Origin: Desulfobulbus sp.
Lineage (GTDB): Bacteria; Desulfobacterota; Desulfobulbia; Desulfobulbales; Desulfobulbaceae
DNA: 7,141 nt
Direction of reading: 5' to 3'
Assembly (NCBI GenBank): GCA_030600525.1
Contig: JAUVLX010000178.1
Span: 1-7,141, forward strand
Notes under the pieces: generated by a model
The model's database searches: none
What the model saw: only the letters and a program-made list of their open reading frames with translations
What the model was told of the DNA's origin: nothing
Made by a program: the position numbers and the translations under genes
Part shown: piece by piece, positions 1-6,548 of the stretch
Numbering within the stretch: the stretch's first letter is position 1
Layout: each line of letters begins with the position of its first letter

Positions 1-544
1 CATAGTCCCAAAGTACAAATTCCTGCTCAGCGGTTTCTAATATCCCACGTGTTTCTTCGGTAAAAGTTTCCAGTAATTCTTTTTGCGGTGCAGAGGAAAA
101 ACCTGTGGACACACTCTTTGCCGAATCATGACCCAATTCGATGGCCTGCATCACAGTAGCAGAGAGTTTTTTGATTTCACCGGCCAACCGTTCATCACTT
201 TTGTCCTTCCAAACAACATTAAGATTCTGTTGCAGCAGATTTCCTCCTTCAACAAGAAGTTTAGCCAATGATGGTTGAAGGAGAAGTAATCCTGAACGTA
301 CCTGGTCAAGCATGTACTCGTATGCTTCAGCCAGATAGACGATATTATTTAAATGAAGAAAACTACCAGTACCTTTTATTGAATGATAAAGGCGATAGCT
401 GCCATTAATAACCTTATCTTCAATCTCACGCCGTTCGCAATCCTCTACAAATGCCAACACAAAGGGTTCTACCTCACTGGACATTGTATATATTTCCTGT
501 AAAAACTGCTTGAGAACACCGTAATCTTCTTCACGAATCTTCAC
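1..544 (-). CDS. cheA: CheA-type chemotaxis histidine kinase, N-terminal part (partial, runs off the left edge)
   Basis: This is the N-terminal 181 codons of a CheA-like kinase, which autophosphorylates on a histidine in its Hpt (P1) domain and passes the phosphate to CheY-type regulators that act on the flagellar switch. Seen: the segment YHSIKGTGSFLHL with the candidate phospho-accepting histidine at residue 54, followed by an LAEAYEYMLDQVRSG helix, as in CheA P1 domains. From about residue 155 the sequence ELLETFTEETRGILETAEQEF looks like helix A of a second Hpt domain, so tandem phosphotransfer domains are likely. The start is GTG at 544, preceded by AGGTG with 8 bases of spacing. An in-frame TAA lies 13 codons upstream, and no ATG occurs between them. 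The kinase core lies outside the window, so a stand-alone multi-Hpt protein is not excluded. It is transcribed away from the flagellar operon. Confidence 0.8.
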   Translation of the reverse strand, partial: MKIREEDYGVLKQFLQEIYTMSSEVEPFVLAFVEDCERREIEDKVINGSYRLYHSIKGTGSFLHLNNIVYLAEAYEYMLDQVRSGLLLLQPSLAKLLVEGGNLLQQNLNVVWKDKSDERLAGEIKKLSATVMQAIELGHDSAKSVSTGFSSAPQKELLETFTEETRGILETAEQEFVLWDY

Positions 545-907
545 GCTTTTGACACCTATTGTTATATTGTTACAGGGACGTTACCAAGCGAATCACCGAT
601 TCAGAGATCCCTTCTCTTCGTAAAACCCTTTGTTACGATCCTTCACCGCAATCTAAAAAACGGTTTCGTCCATTGCAGGTTACCTTAAAAAAAACAAAAG
701 TCAAAAAAATGTCCCTGCCACATTTCACTCCCAACTTTTAAATTCATCATAAAAAGAAAATATGGACACCGTTTGATAGTAAAAAAAACCGCAGGGTTAA
801 AAGTTAGTCGCGGCAGCCAATGAAACAAAACCGCCCCGCACCATCCTGTCAAGGAGTGGACCGTTTATTGCATTATATTTGGTAAAATCAACTCACTGCC
901 TTCTTTT
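545..907. other. Divergent intergenic region between cheA and the flagellar operon
   Basis: These 363 bases separate two divergent genes. I see no convincing gene: the only sizeable reading frame (559-741, plus) has no recognisable motif and no good ribosome site. The region is rich in short A-tracts (about 655-662, 687-695, 703-709, 781-788). It carries two copies of AAAACCGC (785-792 and 827-834), 42 bp apart, upstream of a sigma-54 promoter candidate at 857-872. Such spacing, about four helical turns, would suit enhancer-binding-protein sites, but this is inference. No good promoter was found for the leftward cheA gene. Confidence 0.6.
857..872 (+). promoter_or_regulatory. Candidate sigma-54 (-24/-12) promoter for the flagellar operon
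   Basis: The sequence TGGACCGTTTATTGCA fits the sigma-54 consensus TGGCACGrNNNTTGCW at 10 of the 13 defined positions. GG (858-859) and GC (870-871) are separated by exactly ten bases, and the -12 block TTGCA is perfect. Transcription would start near 883, giving a leader of about 25 nt before the ATG at 908. Early flagellar genes are sigma-54-dependent in many Gram-negative bacteria, so the location makes sense. Confidence 0.7.
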
Positions 908-3343
908 ATGCGATATCTATCCATACTCTTTTCCACACTCACCTTATGCCTGTTTGCCTCCTGCCCTATGCATGCAGAGGCATCACCACTATTGACAGCA
1001 ATAAACAGGACTGATGAAACCACAAGTCTGCAACTCTATCTTCGCTTTACTAAGCTGCCCGAATATGAGATGAATCAACGCCAAAAGCGGATTGACCTTC
1101 TGCTTAAAAACACAGCTCTTGATGCTGACATGGAACTCCCTGGTGACGACGACAGAATCATCAAAATTCTCAATCAAAAACAAGGTAATGACACAATTCT
1201 TTCTTTTTTCTTTCGCTACCCTCCGCAAAAAATAAGTAAAAAGAAACGTCAAGATCCGGCCTCACTCCTACTCGACATCCTGCTTGGCAATCAATTCACT
1301 TCCATGTATCCAGACCTGTCCACTCAATTTAAAGGGCTTACTCTGCTCACCAGAGACACCATAGACTACACTAACCCTATCCACCTCTCTCCCTACACCA
1401 ACAAGTGGCGCTCTTTTTTCAATAAATACGAGACCCCTATAAATATAGTCCTACCAACGACCTACACACTGCCCCCTTTCCCGCTTACCGCTATACTCTT
1501 TAAGGGACCATCCCAAACACAATGGCTGGCAGCACCGATTCTTAAAAATGCATCAGCAGGTGACTGGAGCCTGGTTAACCAACAAATCCAAGAGCAGCTT
1601 GAAAATGAAGCAGACGAAAATATTCGAGACCTTCTCTTATTAGCCTATGCAGAATCTCTTGTTCGATCCGATCAGTACAAAGAAGCGTACCCATTGCTGC
1701 AAAAAATCAGTCTTCGCTATCCCGACACGCAGACCGCTGCTGTTGCAGATTTTCTTTTTGCCTATCTACGCAACAAACATGAAGCAGACTTCCTAGGCTC
1801 TCAGGAGATAAGCAAAGCCATTGACCATATTGGTTCGTCCACCCCCTTTAATGACTATTTCAGCATTCTCCTGGCAGAGATAGCACTTGAAAGCGGCAGA
1901 ATTGAAAAAGCCAGGCAACAATTGACCCGCGATGATATAGGGTTTAGTAAAATTGCGAATGCACTTCGTCTCATGCGCCTGGCTGACGCCTACTACCTTG
2001 AAGATAAAAAAATAAAAGCTCTGGTCGCCTACCTCCAGCTACAAGACTTTCAACCTGTTCTGGATAACTATCCAGAATCCATAGCAAGGTTTAGTGATGC
2101 TCTCTACACCTTTAAACGATTTAAACAGGCGGATTCCTCCTACCAGATACTCACGGAGCTATTAAACGGTCAGCGCCAATACGACCTTGCTTTGTTTCGA
2201 ATTGCCATGAGCAATATGCATGCGGGGGCGTCCCAACGGCAGACAGAACAAAAACTCTCTCAGGTCTTAGAAGCCTTTACTGGAACAGAAGGTACTTTTA
2301 GAGCAGAGATGAAACAGGCGGATATTGACTATCTCTCCGGCAAACTCACTCCAACTAAAGCACTGGAGACATATTCCAGACTATCGACCACAGCAAACAC
2401 CATTGCCCTGCGTGAAGAAGCAACCTTTAAACAGGCTCTTGTCCATCTACTCAACAGCGACCCGGAGCCAGCATTGCAGAAAGCAAGGCTGTTGCTACGC
2501 GAATTTCAATCAGGAGCGCTACGGGTTGAAGCCCAGGCTCTAATCATCCAACAACTCCCTGATATGACGACAAAGCTTGTTCAGGAAAAACGATATATAG
2601 AGGCACTGGTCCTTGCCCAACAAAACAGAAGGCTTTTCACTCGTGGCTGGATCCCAAACACCATGCTCTACAATCTAGCGACAGCCTATAGCAATCTCGG
2701 TTTTTTTGACCGATCAGCCCGTACCTACCAGTACCTGTTTGAAACTACCACCGGAGACGAACAGGAAAAAGTATACCTACCGCTCATTAAATCACTTTTC
2801 CAGGATGGGCAATACACTATCATCGAAGATTATGGAGACCGGTTCAGTTTCAGATACTCTGAAAGCTCTCTTGGCCCGGAAATTTTTTATCTCCGTCTCA
2901 AAGCCCTGCTTAGGAATGGCCAAGTCGATAAAGCTGCATCCCTTCTCCAGAACACAAACAGACCAGTTTCCAACGACATCGACCAACTAGCCCTCAATAT
3001 ATATTACGACCTGGAACAATGGCAGAATATAATTCAACACTTCGAGACAGCCGACATCACCCAAGGCAATGATGACGCTACCCAAGGGACCATGATGCTG
3101 GCAGAATCTTATTTCCAGACAGATCAGGCCATTAAAGCAGAACCACTGTTTGAGCAAGTAATAGAAAAAGAAGTCGGCAATGACCAGGCCGGGTTCCGGC
3201 TTGCCCAGATTGCCCTGGAAAAAGATAACATCCAACAAGCACTTAACAGGTTTACGCAAATAGCCGAAAAAGGAGTAGACCCCTTATGGAAAAAGCTTGC
3301 CAGTGAAGAAATTGCCATTCTCCAACTGCAACAAACCAAATAA
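908..3343 (+). CDS. Exported TPR/helical-repeat protein with AMIN-like N-terminal domain, first gene of the flagellar operon
   Basis: An 811-residue protein that I cannot assign to a named family. Seen: a signal peptide (residues 1-25, hydrophobic stretch 4-19, probable cleavage after A-E-A at 23-25). A beta-rich segment follows at about 38-128, with alternating pattern (TSLQLYLRF, KRIDLLLKN, LLLDILLGN) resembling an AMIN domain, a fold found in cell-wall amidases and secretins. A linker of unclear fold precedes a long helical-repeat region from about 207 to the C-terminus. The clearest TPR units are near 240-275 (LLLAYAESLVRSDQYKEAYPLLQ) and 725-800 (MMLAESYFQTDQAIKAEPLFEQ, then FRLAQIALEKDNIQQALNRF). 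Its stop lies 17 bases before flgB, so it is probably cotranscribed with rod genes. By inference it is a periplasmic scaffold of the motor or cell-wall passage; the architecture recalls PflA of Campylobacter/Helicobacter, but homology is not shown. The ATG at 908 has no strong Shine-Dalgarno and no better in-frame start exists. Confidence 0.85.
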   Translation: MRYLSILFSTLTLCLFASCPMHAEASPLLTAINRTDETTSLQLYLRFTKLPEYEMNQRQKRIDLLLKNTALDADMELPGDDDRIIKILNQKQGNDTILSFFFRYPPQKISKKKRQDPASLLLDILLGNQFTSMYPDLSTQFKGLTLLTRDTIDYTNPIHLSPYTNKWRSFFNKYETPINIVLPTTYTLPPFPLTAILFKGPSQTQWLAAPILKNASAGDWSLVNQQIQEQLENEADENIRDLLLLAYAESLVRSDQYKEAYPLLQKISLRYPDTQTAAVADFLFAYLRNKHEADFLGSQEISKAIDHIGSSTPFNDYFSILLAEIALESGRIEKARQQLTRDDIGFSKIANALRLMRLADAYYLEDKKIKALVAYLQLQDFQPVLDNYPESIARFSDALYTFKRFKQADSSYQILTELLNGQRQYDLALFRIAMSNMHAGASQRQTEQKLSQVLEAFTGTEGTFRAEMKQADIDYLSGKLTPTKALETYSRLSTTANTIALREEATFKQALVHLLNSDPEPALQKARLLLREFQSGALRVEAQALIIQQLPDMTTKLVQEKRYIEALVLAQQNRRLFTRGWIPNTMLYNLATAYSNLGFFDRSARTYQYLFETTTGDEQEKVYLPLIKSLFQDGQYTIIEDYGDRFSFRYSESSLGPEIFYLRLKALLRNGQVDKAASLLQNTNRPVSNDIDQLALNIYYDLEQWQNIIQHFETADITQGNDDATQGTMMLAESYFQTDQAIKAEPLFEQVIEKEVGNDQAGFRLAQIALEKDNIQQALNRFTQIAEKGVDPLWKKLASEEIAILQLQQTK

Positions 3344-3360
3344 CCACAGGGAGACGATGA

Positions 3361-3771
3361 ATGCCCTTTCTACAACAACTCGACACAACCACGCAAATGC
3401 TGCAAAAAGTGCTGGATTTGCGTACAAAAAACCAACAAATCATAGGCTCCAACATCGCCAATGCGGAAACACCTGGTTACTCGGCAAAATCGTTAGAATT
3501 TGAAGACCAACTCAAAAGTGCCATGTCAGGTAAACATACCGGATCTGTAACCACTCACCCAAATCATATACCTCTTCAATCCACAAATCTTGATCAGGTA
3601 GAGGGTACCCTGACTACAAGAGCAGATAATACCGGGATTGGTGATGAAAACAGTGTCAGCGTGGATCAGGAGATGGTGAAACTTTCTGAAAACCAAATCC
3701 TTTACGAAACAGCAGCTACAATGCTCAAGAAAAAACTGTCTCTACTCAAATACACCATCAATGGTGGCTAA
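3361..3771 (+). CDS. flgB: Flagellar basal-body proximal rod protein FlgB
   Basis: FlgB is one of the small proximal-rod subunits that extend from the FliE/FliF base through the periplasm. It leaves the cytoplasm by the flagellar type III export gate, so no signal peptide is expected and none is seen. The 136-residue length is normal. The N-terminal rod signature SNIANAETPGYSA is at residues 30-42, and the C-terminal coiled-coil half has VDQEMVKLSENQILYETAA, the usual FlgB ending that packs with the N-terminal helix. The start is ATG at 3361, with AGGGAG at 3348-3353 as ribosome site; the ATG at 3357 is out of frame. It lies 17 bases after the TPR gene and 45 bases before flgC. Confidence 0.95.
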   Translation: MPFLQQLDTTTQMLQKVLDLRTKNQQIIGSNIANAETPGYSAKSLEFEDQLKSAMSGKHTGSVTTHPNHIPLQSTNLDQVEGTLTTRADNTGIGDENSVSVDQEMVKLSENQILYETAATMLKKKLSLLKYTINGG

Positions 3772-3780
3772 CAATTTGCA
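3765..3780 (+). promoter_or_regulatory. Candidate internal sigma-54 promoter ahead of flgC
   Basis: The sequence TGGCTAACAATTTGCA has perfect TGGC (-24) and TTGCA (-12) blocks with GG (3766-3767) and GC (3778-3779) exactly ten bases apart; it matches 9 of 13 defined consensus positions. It overlaps the last codons and stop of flgB. The GC dinucleotide ends 37 bases before the flgC ATG, against 36 bases for the candidate upstream of the TPR gene. It could give extra flgC-fliE transcript. A chance match inside an operon remains possible. Confidence 0.5.
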
Positions 3781-3816
3781 TACATATTAACAAACATTAC
3801 TTCCGAGGATATATAT

Positions 3817-4248
3817 ATGGATATTTTTACCACTTTTGACATTGCAGCTTCCGGCCTTAAAGCTCAACGAACACGACTTAACACCATCAGTTCCAATATG
3901 GCCAACGCGGAAACAACATCCACACCAGAGGGAGGCCCATACAAGAAAAAATCGGTTGTTTTCCAATCAGAACCCGTTTCATTTAAAAATCAACTCAGCC
4001 AATCCCTTAACAACCACGCTGAGGGCGTAAAAATTGCCAAAATAATAGAAGACAATGAACCGCCGCAACAAATATACAACCCTTCGCACCCGGATGCGAA
4101 TGAAGAAGGTTACGTTGGCATGCCCAATGTCAGCGTACTCAAGGAGATGGTAGACATGATGTCTGCTACGCGATCCTACGAAGCCAACACCACGGTCATT
4201 AAATCTGCTAAGCGAATGGCAATGAAAGCCCTTGAGATAGGAGGATAA
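3817..4248 (+). CDS. flgC: Flagellar basal-body rod protein FlgC
   Basis: FlgC is a proximal-rod subunit that works with FlgB and FlgF between the MS ring and the distal rod. The 143 residues carry the rod-protein N-terminus FDIAASGLKAQRTRLNTIS (7-25) and SNMANAETTST (26-36), the counterpart of the ANxxTxG motif. The C-terminal FlgC signature GYVGMPNVSVLKEMVDMM (98-115) is followed by SATRSYEANTTVIKSAKRM (116-134). Here the residues after NAET are TSTPEGGPY rather than the tight TPGY turn of FlgB, as is common for FlgC. The start is ATG at 3817 with GAGGA at 3805-3809, 7 bases upstream. The 3' end contains the ribosome site of fliE, suggesting translational coupling. Confidence 0.96.
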   Translation: MDIFTTFDIAASGLKAQRTRLNTISSNMANAETTSTPEGGPYKKKSVVFQSEPVSFKNQLSQSLNNHAEGVKIAKIIEDNEPPQQIYNPSHPDANEEGYVGMPNVSVLKEMVDMMSATRSYEANTTVIKSAKRMAMKALEIGG

Positions 4249-4252
4249 TTTT

Positions 4253-4549
4253 ATGCTGCCCATTCAAAACCTGCCTCCACTGAACCTGAATCCGACCCAG
4301 ACGAAGGCATCTGAAACCACAGAGGCAACCACTACTTTTCAGGACATGCTCAGCGACATGGTTTCTACTGTCCACAACCAGGAACAACAGGCCGACAGGG
4401 CAATCCAGCAGTTGCATACAGGAGGAGAAAAAAACCTTCATGAAGCTATGATTTCCATGGAGCAGGCGGACATAGCTCTGCGATACATGGTTCAGGTAAG
4501 AAATAAGGCACTTGAAGCGTACCAGGAAATATCGAGACTGCAGGTATAA
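4253..4549 (+). CDS. fliE: Flagellar hook-basal body protein FliE
   Basis: FliE is the adaptor that fastens the proximal rod to the MS ring and is among the first substrates of the flagellar export gate. The 98-residue size is typical. Seen: a polar Pro/Thr-rich start, the helix FQDMLSDMVSTVHNQEQQAD (about 30-49), then the hallmark LHEAMISMEQADIALRYMVQVRNKALEAYQEI reaching nearly to the C-terminus. The start is ATG at 4253, only 4 bases after the flgC stop; its ribosome site AGGAGG (4239-4244) lies inside the end of flgC. Downstream the usual short junction with fliF is replaced by 400 bases holding repeats. Confidence 0.95.
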   Translation: MLPIQNLPPLNLNPTQTKASETTEATTTFQDMLSDMVSTVHNQEQQADRAIQQLHTGGEKNLHEAMISMEQADIALRYMVQVRNKALEAYQEISRLQV

Positions 4550-4675
4550 ACAAAGGCCATCTTTAAGCCCGGCCCCCTCATGAATTTTGTGTTATTTCAA
4601 TTAATTACGAACACTTTCTTTATGTTGACAAAAACTCTGAGCTTGACGCCGCATGAACTTATGAGAAAACCTGGT

Positions 4676-4725
4676 TAGTGTCACGTCAACGATGAAATGT
4701 CGAAAGCAACGTTGACGAGACACTA
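4676..4725. repeat. 50-bp inverted repeat (hairpin) in the fliE-fliF gap
   Basis: The left arm TAGTGTCACGTCAACG (4676-4691) and right arm CGTTGACGAGACACTA (4710-4725) are complementary at 15 of 16 positions around an 18-nt loop. The unit begins and ends with TA. There is no T-run after it, so it is not a standard intrinsic terminator. In RNA it would form a stable stem. It could be the remnant of a TA-targeting element, a REP-like repeat or a regulatory hairpin; I cannot decide from one copy. Confidence 0.75.
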
Positions 4726-4886
4726 GGAGCCTGTCGGATAATAGGATTTTCTTCTCAGATCAGGTAAGCGTAGACTCCGAGGCATTTTCAGGAAATCAAG
4801 CACAGCCATATAACTGATATTGCGAGCATTGATTTCCTGAGAATAACGCCGATATGGGGAAAAAGACATTATCCGACAGACTCCTA
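4724..4886. mobile_element. MITE-like element with 17-bp terminal inverted repeats and TA flanks
   Basis: The ends GGAGCCTGTCGGATAAT (4726-4742) and ATTATCCGACAGACTCC (4868-4884) are inverted copies with one mismatch, bounding 159 bp. Each is flanked by TA, and the wider context is CTAG at both ends (4723-4726, 4884-4887). A TA duplication at CTAG is the target habit of IS630/Tc1-mariner transposases, so a non-autonomous IS630-type MITE is the likeliest reading (inference). No transposase is present. A 48-codon reading frame runs through it on the minus strand (ATG at 4869, stop TAG at 4723-4725), but a frame this short is expected often by chance. It sits between fliE and fliF without disrupting either. 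Confidence 0.65.
4788..4840. repeat. Perfect 12-bp internal inverted repeat within the MITE-like element
   Basis: TCAGGAAATCAA (4788-4799) and TTGATTTCCTGA (4829-4840) are exact inverted copies around a 29-nt loop. The complementarity continues imperfectly outward, so together with the terminal repeats the whole element is a long imperfect palindrome that could fold into one extended hairpin in RNA or single-stranded DNA. Confidence 0.75.
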
Positions 4887-4949
4887 GATGGCAGATCAAT
4901 ACTTTTCACCAACAGTAATACAAACCCGATAAAGCGCTAAGGAAGTTTC

Positions 4950-6548
4950 ATGGCAGAAGAAAGCACTAGCCCGGCAACACCTAAAAAAGGATGGCAAGTT
5001 CTTGTTTCCAGTCTCAAGGGATGGCCATTATCACGAAAAATTGCACTGGTAGCTGCAGGTGTCGTAACCTTGGCCCTGTTTGCTGTTATAATCATCCAGG
5101 CAAGAACGGCGGACTATCAACTTCTCTACGGCAACCTGGATAATCGTGATGCCGCCTCCATGGTGGAATGGCTGACTGCGCAGAATATCCCCTATCAGCT
5201 CGGCAACAATGGCCGTAACATTCTCATCCCTAGTACCAATGTGCATCAAACCCGATTGGGCCTTGCCTCTGCCGGCCTTCCACAGGGTGGTGGAGTCGGG
5301 TTTGAGATTTTTGACAAACAATCTTTTGCCCTGACAGATTTCGTCCAAAAAGTTAACTATTCCAGAGCATTACAGGGGGAGCTAGCGCGCACCATCACCT
5401 CACTCGGCCCGGTTGAAACAGCTCGTGTCCATTTGGTACTCCCGGAAAAGCGCCTTTTTAAAAATCAACAACAACCTGCCACTGCTTCTGTGATTCTGAC
5501 CCTTGTATCAGGAAGAAGACTAGGGGAATCCCAGGTAGAGGGAATGACTCACCTTGTTTCCAGCGCTATTGAAGGTTTAAGCCAGGACAACGTTACCGTC
5601 ATCGACCAAAATGGCAATGTGTTGACCAAAACCGGCAATCATAATATGGTCGGTAACCTCTCGCCGGATATGCTCCAGTTTCAACTCCAAGTGGAACAGC
5701 ACTTAGAAGAAAGAGCCCAAGCCCTGCTTGACAAGGCACTTGGTCCTAAAAACGGTATGATCAGAGTCACAGCATTACTGGAATTCGCTCGTACAGAAAA
5801 AACCGAGGAGTTGTTTGACTCAGAAGAGCCAGTTATCCGTAGCGAACAGGTTAGCGAAGAGAAATCCGGGTCAGAAATTGTTGGTGGTGTCCCCGGAGTA
5901 CAATCAAACCTGCAAGGCAACACTAACCAGGCTGCAGGTGCAACGCCTCCATCGTCACGATCTCAAAAAACCACCAATTACGAGATCAGCAAAGTCGTCT
6001 CTAAAACCATCAATCCGGTAGGAACGGTAAAAAGGATCTCTGTTGCGGTGCTGGTAGCAGACAAAATTATTCCTGCTACAAAAGACAAACCTGAACAATC
6101 CAAGCCGCGAACAGAAAAAGATCTGCTGACTCTCGAAAAAATGATTGCTTCAGCACTTGGCTTGGACAAGGCAAGAGGTGACATAATTGAAGTCACCTCC
6201 ATGCCCTTTACCGAACCGCCAAAACTTGATACCGCTGAAGGGATTGCGGCGGCTGATCTTTACCAGTACATGCCTTTTGTCCGCTATGGATTGCTGCTCA
6301 TTGGTGGGCTGCTGGTTTACGTCCTGCTTGTACGGCCAATAATCAAAACCCTAAAAAGTGAAGTCACTCAACACAATAAAACCGTAGAAGAGATGGAAGC
6401 GGAAACGGTACAGGATAAAAAACAAGCTGAACAAAAGGAAATGGATGATTTAGTAATGAAAGATCCGGTTATGCGTATCCGCAAAAGCGTTGATGCCAAT
6501 CCTGTCTTTAGCGCTCATATTCTCAAAAACTGGATGGAAGGATCTTGA
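4950..6548 (+). CDS. fliF: Flagellar M-ring protein FliF
   Basis: FliF multimerises in the inner membrane to form the MS ring, the base on which the rod, export gate and C-ring are built. The 532 residues are a normal full length. In order: a cytoplasmic start; membrane segment 1 (about 31-50); ring-building domains RBM1 and RBM2 (about 55-225, with LLYGNLDNRDAASMVEWL, and the YscJ/FliF-family segment ELARTITSLGPVETARVHLVLPE); RBM3 interrupted by a low-complexity acidic/Gly-Ser-Asn insert (about 285-345), the part that forms the collar; membrane segment 2 (about 443-461, FVRYGLLLIGGLLVYVLL); then a charged cytoplasmic tail ending in DANPVFSAHILKNWMEGS, the FliG-docking helix. The start is ATG at 4950 with AAGGAAG 4 bases upstream. 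The gene is intact despite the repeat insert before it. Confidence 0.97.
   Translation: MAEESTSPATPKKGWQVLVSSLKGWPLSRKIALVAAGVVTLALFAVIIIQARTADYQLLYGNLDNRDAASMVEWLTAQNIPYQLGNNGRNILIPSTNVHQTRLGLASAGLPQGGGVGFEIFDKQSFALTDFVQKVNYSRALQGELARTITSLGPVETARVHLVLPEKRLFKNQQQPATASVILTLVSGRRLGESQVEGMTHLVSSAIEGLSQDNVTVIDQNGNVLTKTGNHNMVGNLSPDMLQFQLQVEQHLEERAQALLDKALGPKNGMIRVTALLEFARTEKTEELFDSEEPVIRSEQVSEEKSGSEIVGGVPGVQSNLQGNTNQAAGATPPSSRSQKTTNYEISKVVSKTINPVGTVKRISVAVLVADKIIPATKDKPEQSKPRTEKDLLTLEKMIASALGLDKARGDIIEVTSMPFTEPPKLDTAEGIAAADLYQYMPFVRYGLLLIGGLLVYVLLVRPIIKTLKSEVTQHNKTVEEMEAETVQDKKQAEQKEMDDLVMKDPVMRIRKSVDANPVFSAHILKNWMEGS

Larger units (their letters stand above)
4550..4949. other. Expanded fliE-fliF intergenic region
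   Basis: FliE and fliF are normally almost adjacent; here 400 bases lie between them. The first part (4550-4675) shows no gene, no terminator with a T-run and no convincing promoter: TTGACA at 4625-4630 has no suitably spaced -10 box. The middle holds a hairpin repeat (4676-4725) and a MITE-like element (4724-4886). The last 62 bases lead to fliF and carry its ribosome site AAGGAAG (4939-4945). Confidence 0.7.

Noticed and set aside
705..720. Minus-strand TGGCAGGGACATTTTT as a sigma-54 promoter for cheA
   Set aside because: The -24 half is good but the nearly invariant GC of the -12 half is missing, and it lies about 165 bases from the GTG start.
559..741. 60-codon plus-strand reading frame in the divergent intergenic region
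   Set aside because: No ribosome site, no recognisable motif, Lys-rich because of A-tracts, and it would lie within the upstream region of cheA.
953..967. Lipobox-like FASC (residues 16-19) making the TPR protein a lipoprotein
   Set aside because: Phenylalanine at -3 is unusual and a good A-E-A signal peptidase I site follows at residues 23-25; a lipoprotein is not fully excluded.
3190..3205. CGGGTTCCGGCTTGCC within the TPR gene as a sigma-54 promoter for flgB
   Set aside because: Only the GG/GC core and TTGC fit (6 of 13 positions), it is inside coding sequence and too far from flgB.
2325..3461. Several overlapping frames on both strands within and across the end of the TPR gene
   Set aside because: All are out-of-frame shadows of the long TPR gene or flgB, without their own ribosome sites or family motifs.
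4676..4725. Hairpin as an intrinsic terminator after fliE
   Set aside because: No T-run follows the stem, and termination here would cut off fliF and fliG, for which no separate promoter is visible.
4850..4857. GCCGATAT resembling the -10 box of sigma-28 flagellar promoters
   Set aside because: No TAAA box at the proper distance upstream, and it lies inside the MITE-like element.
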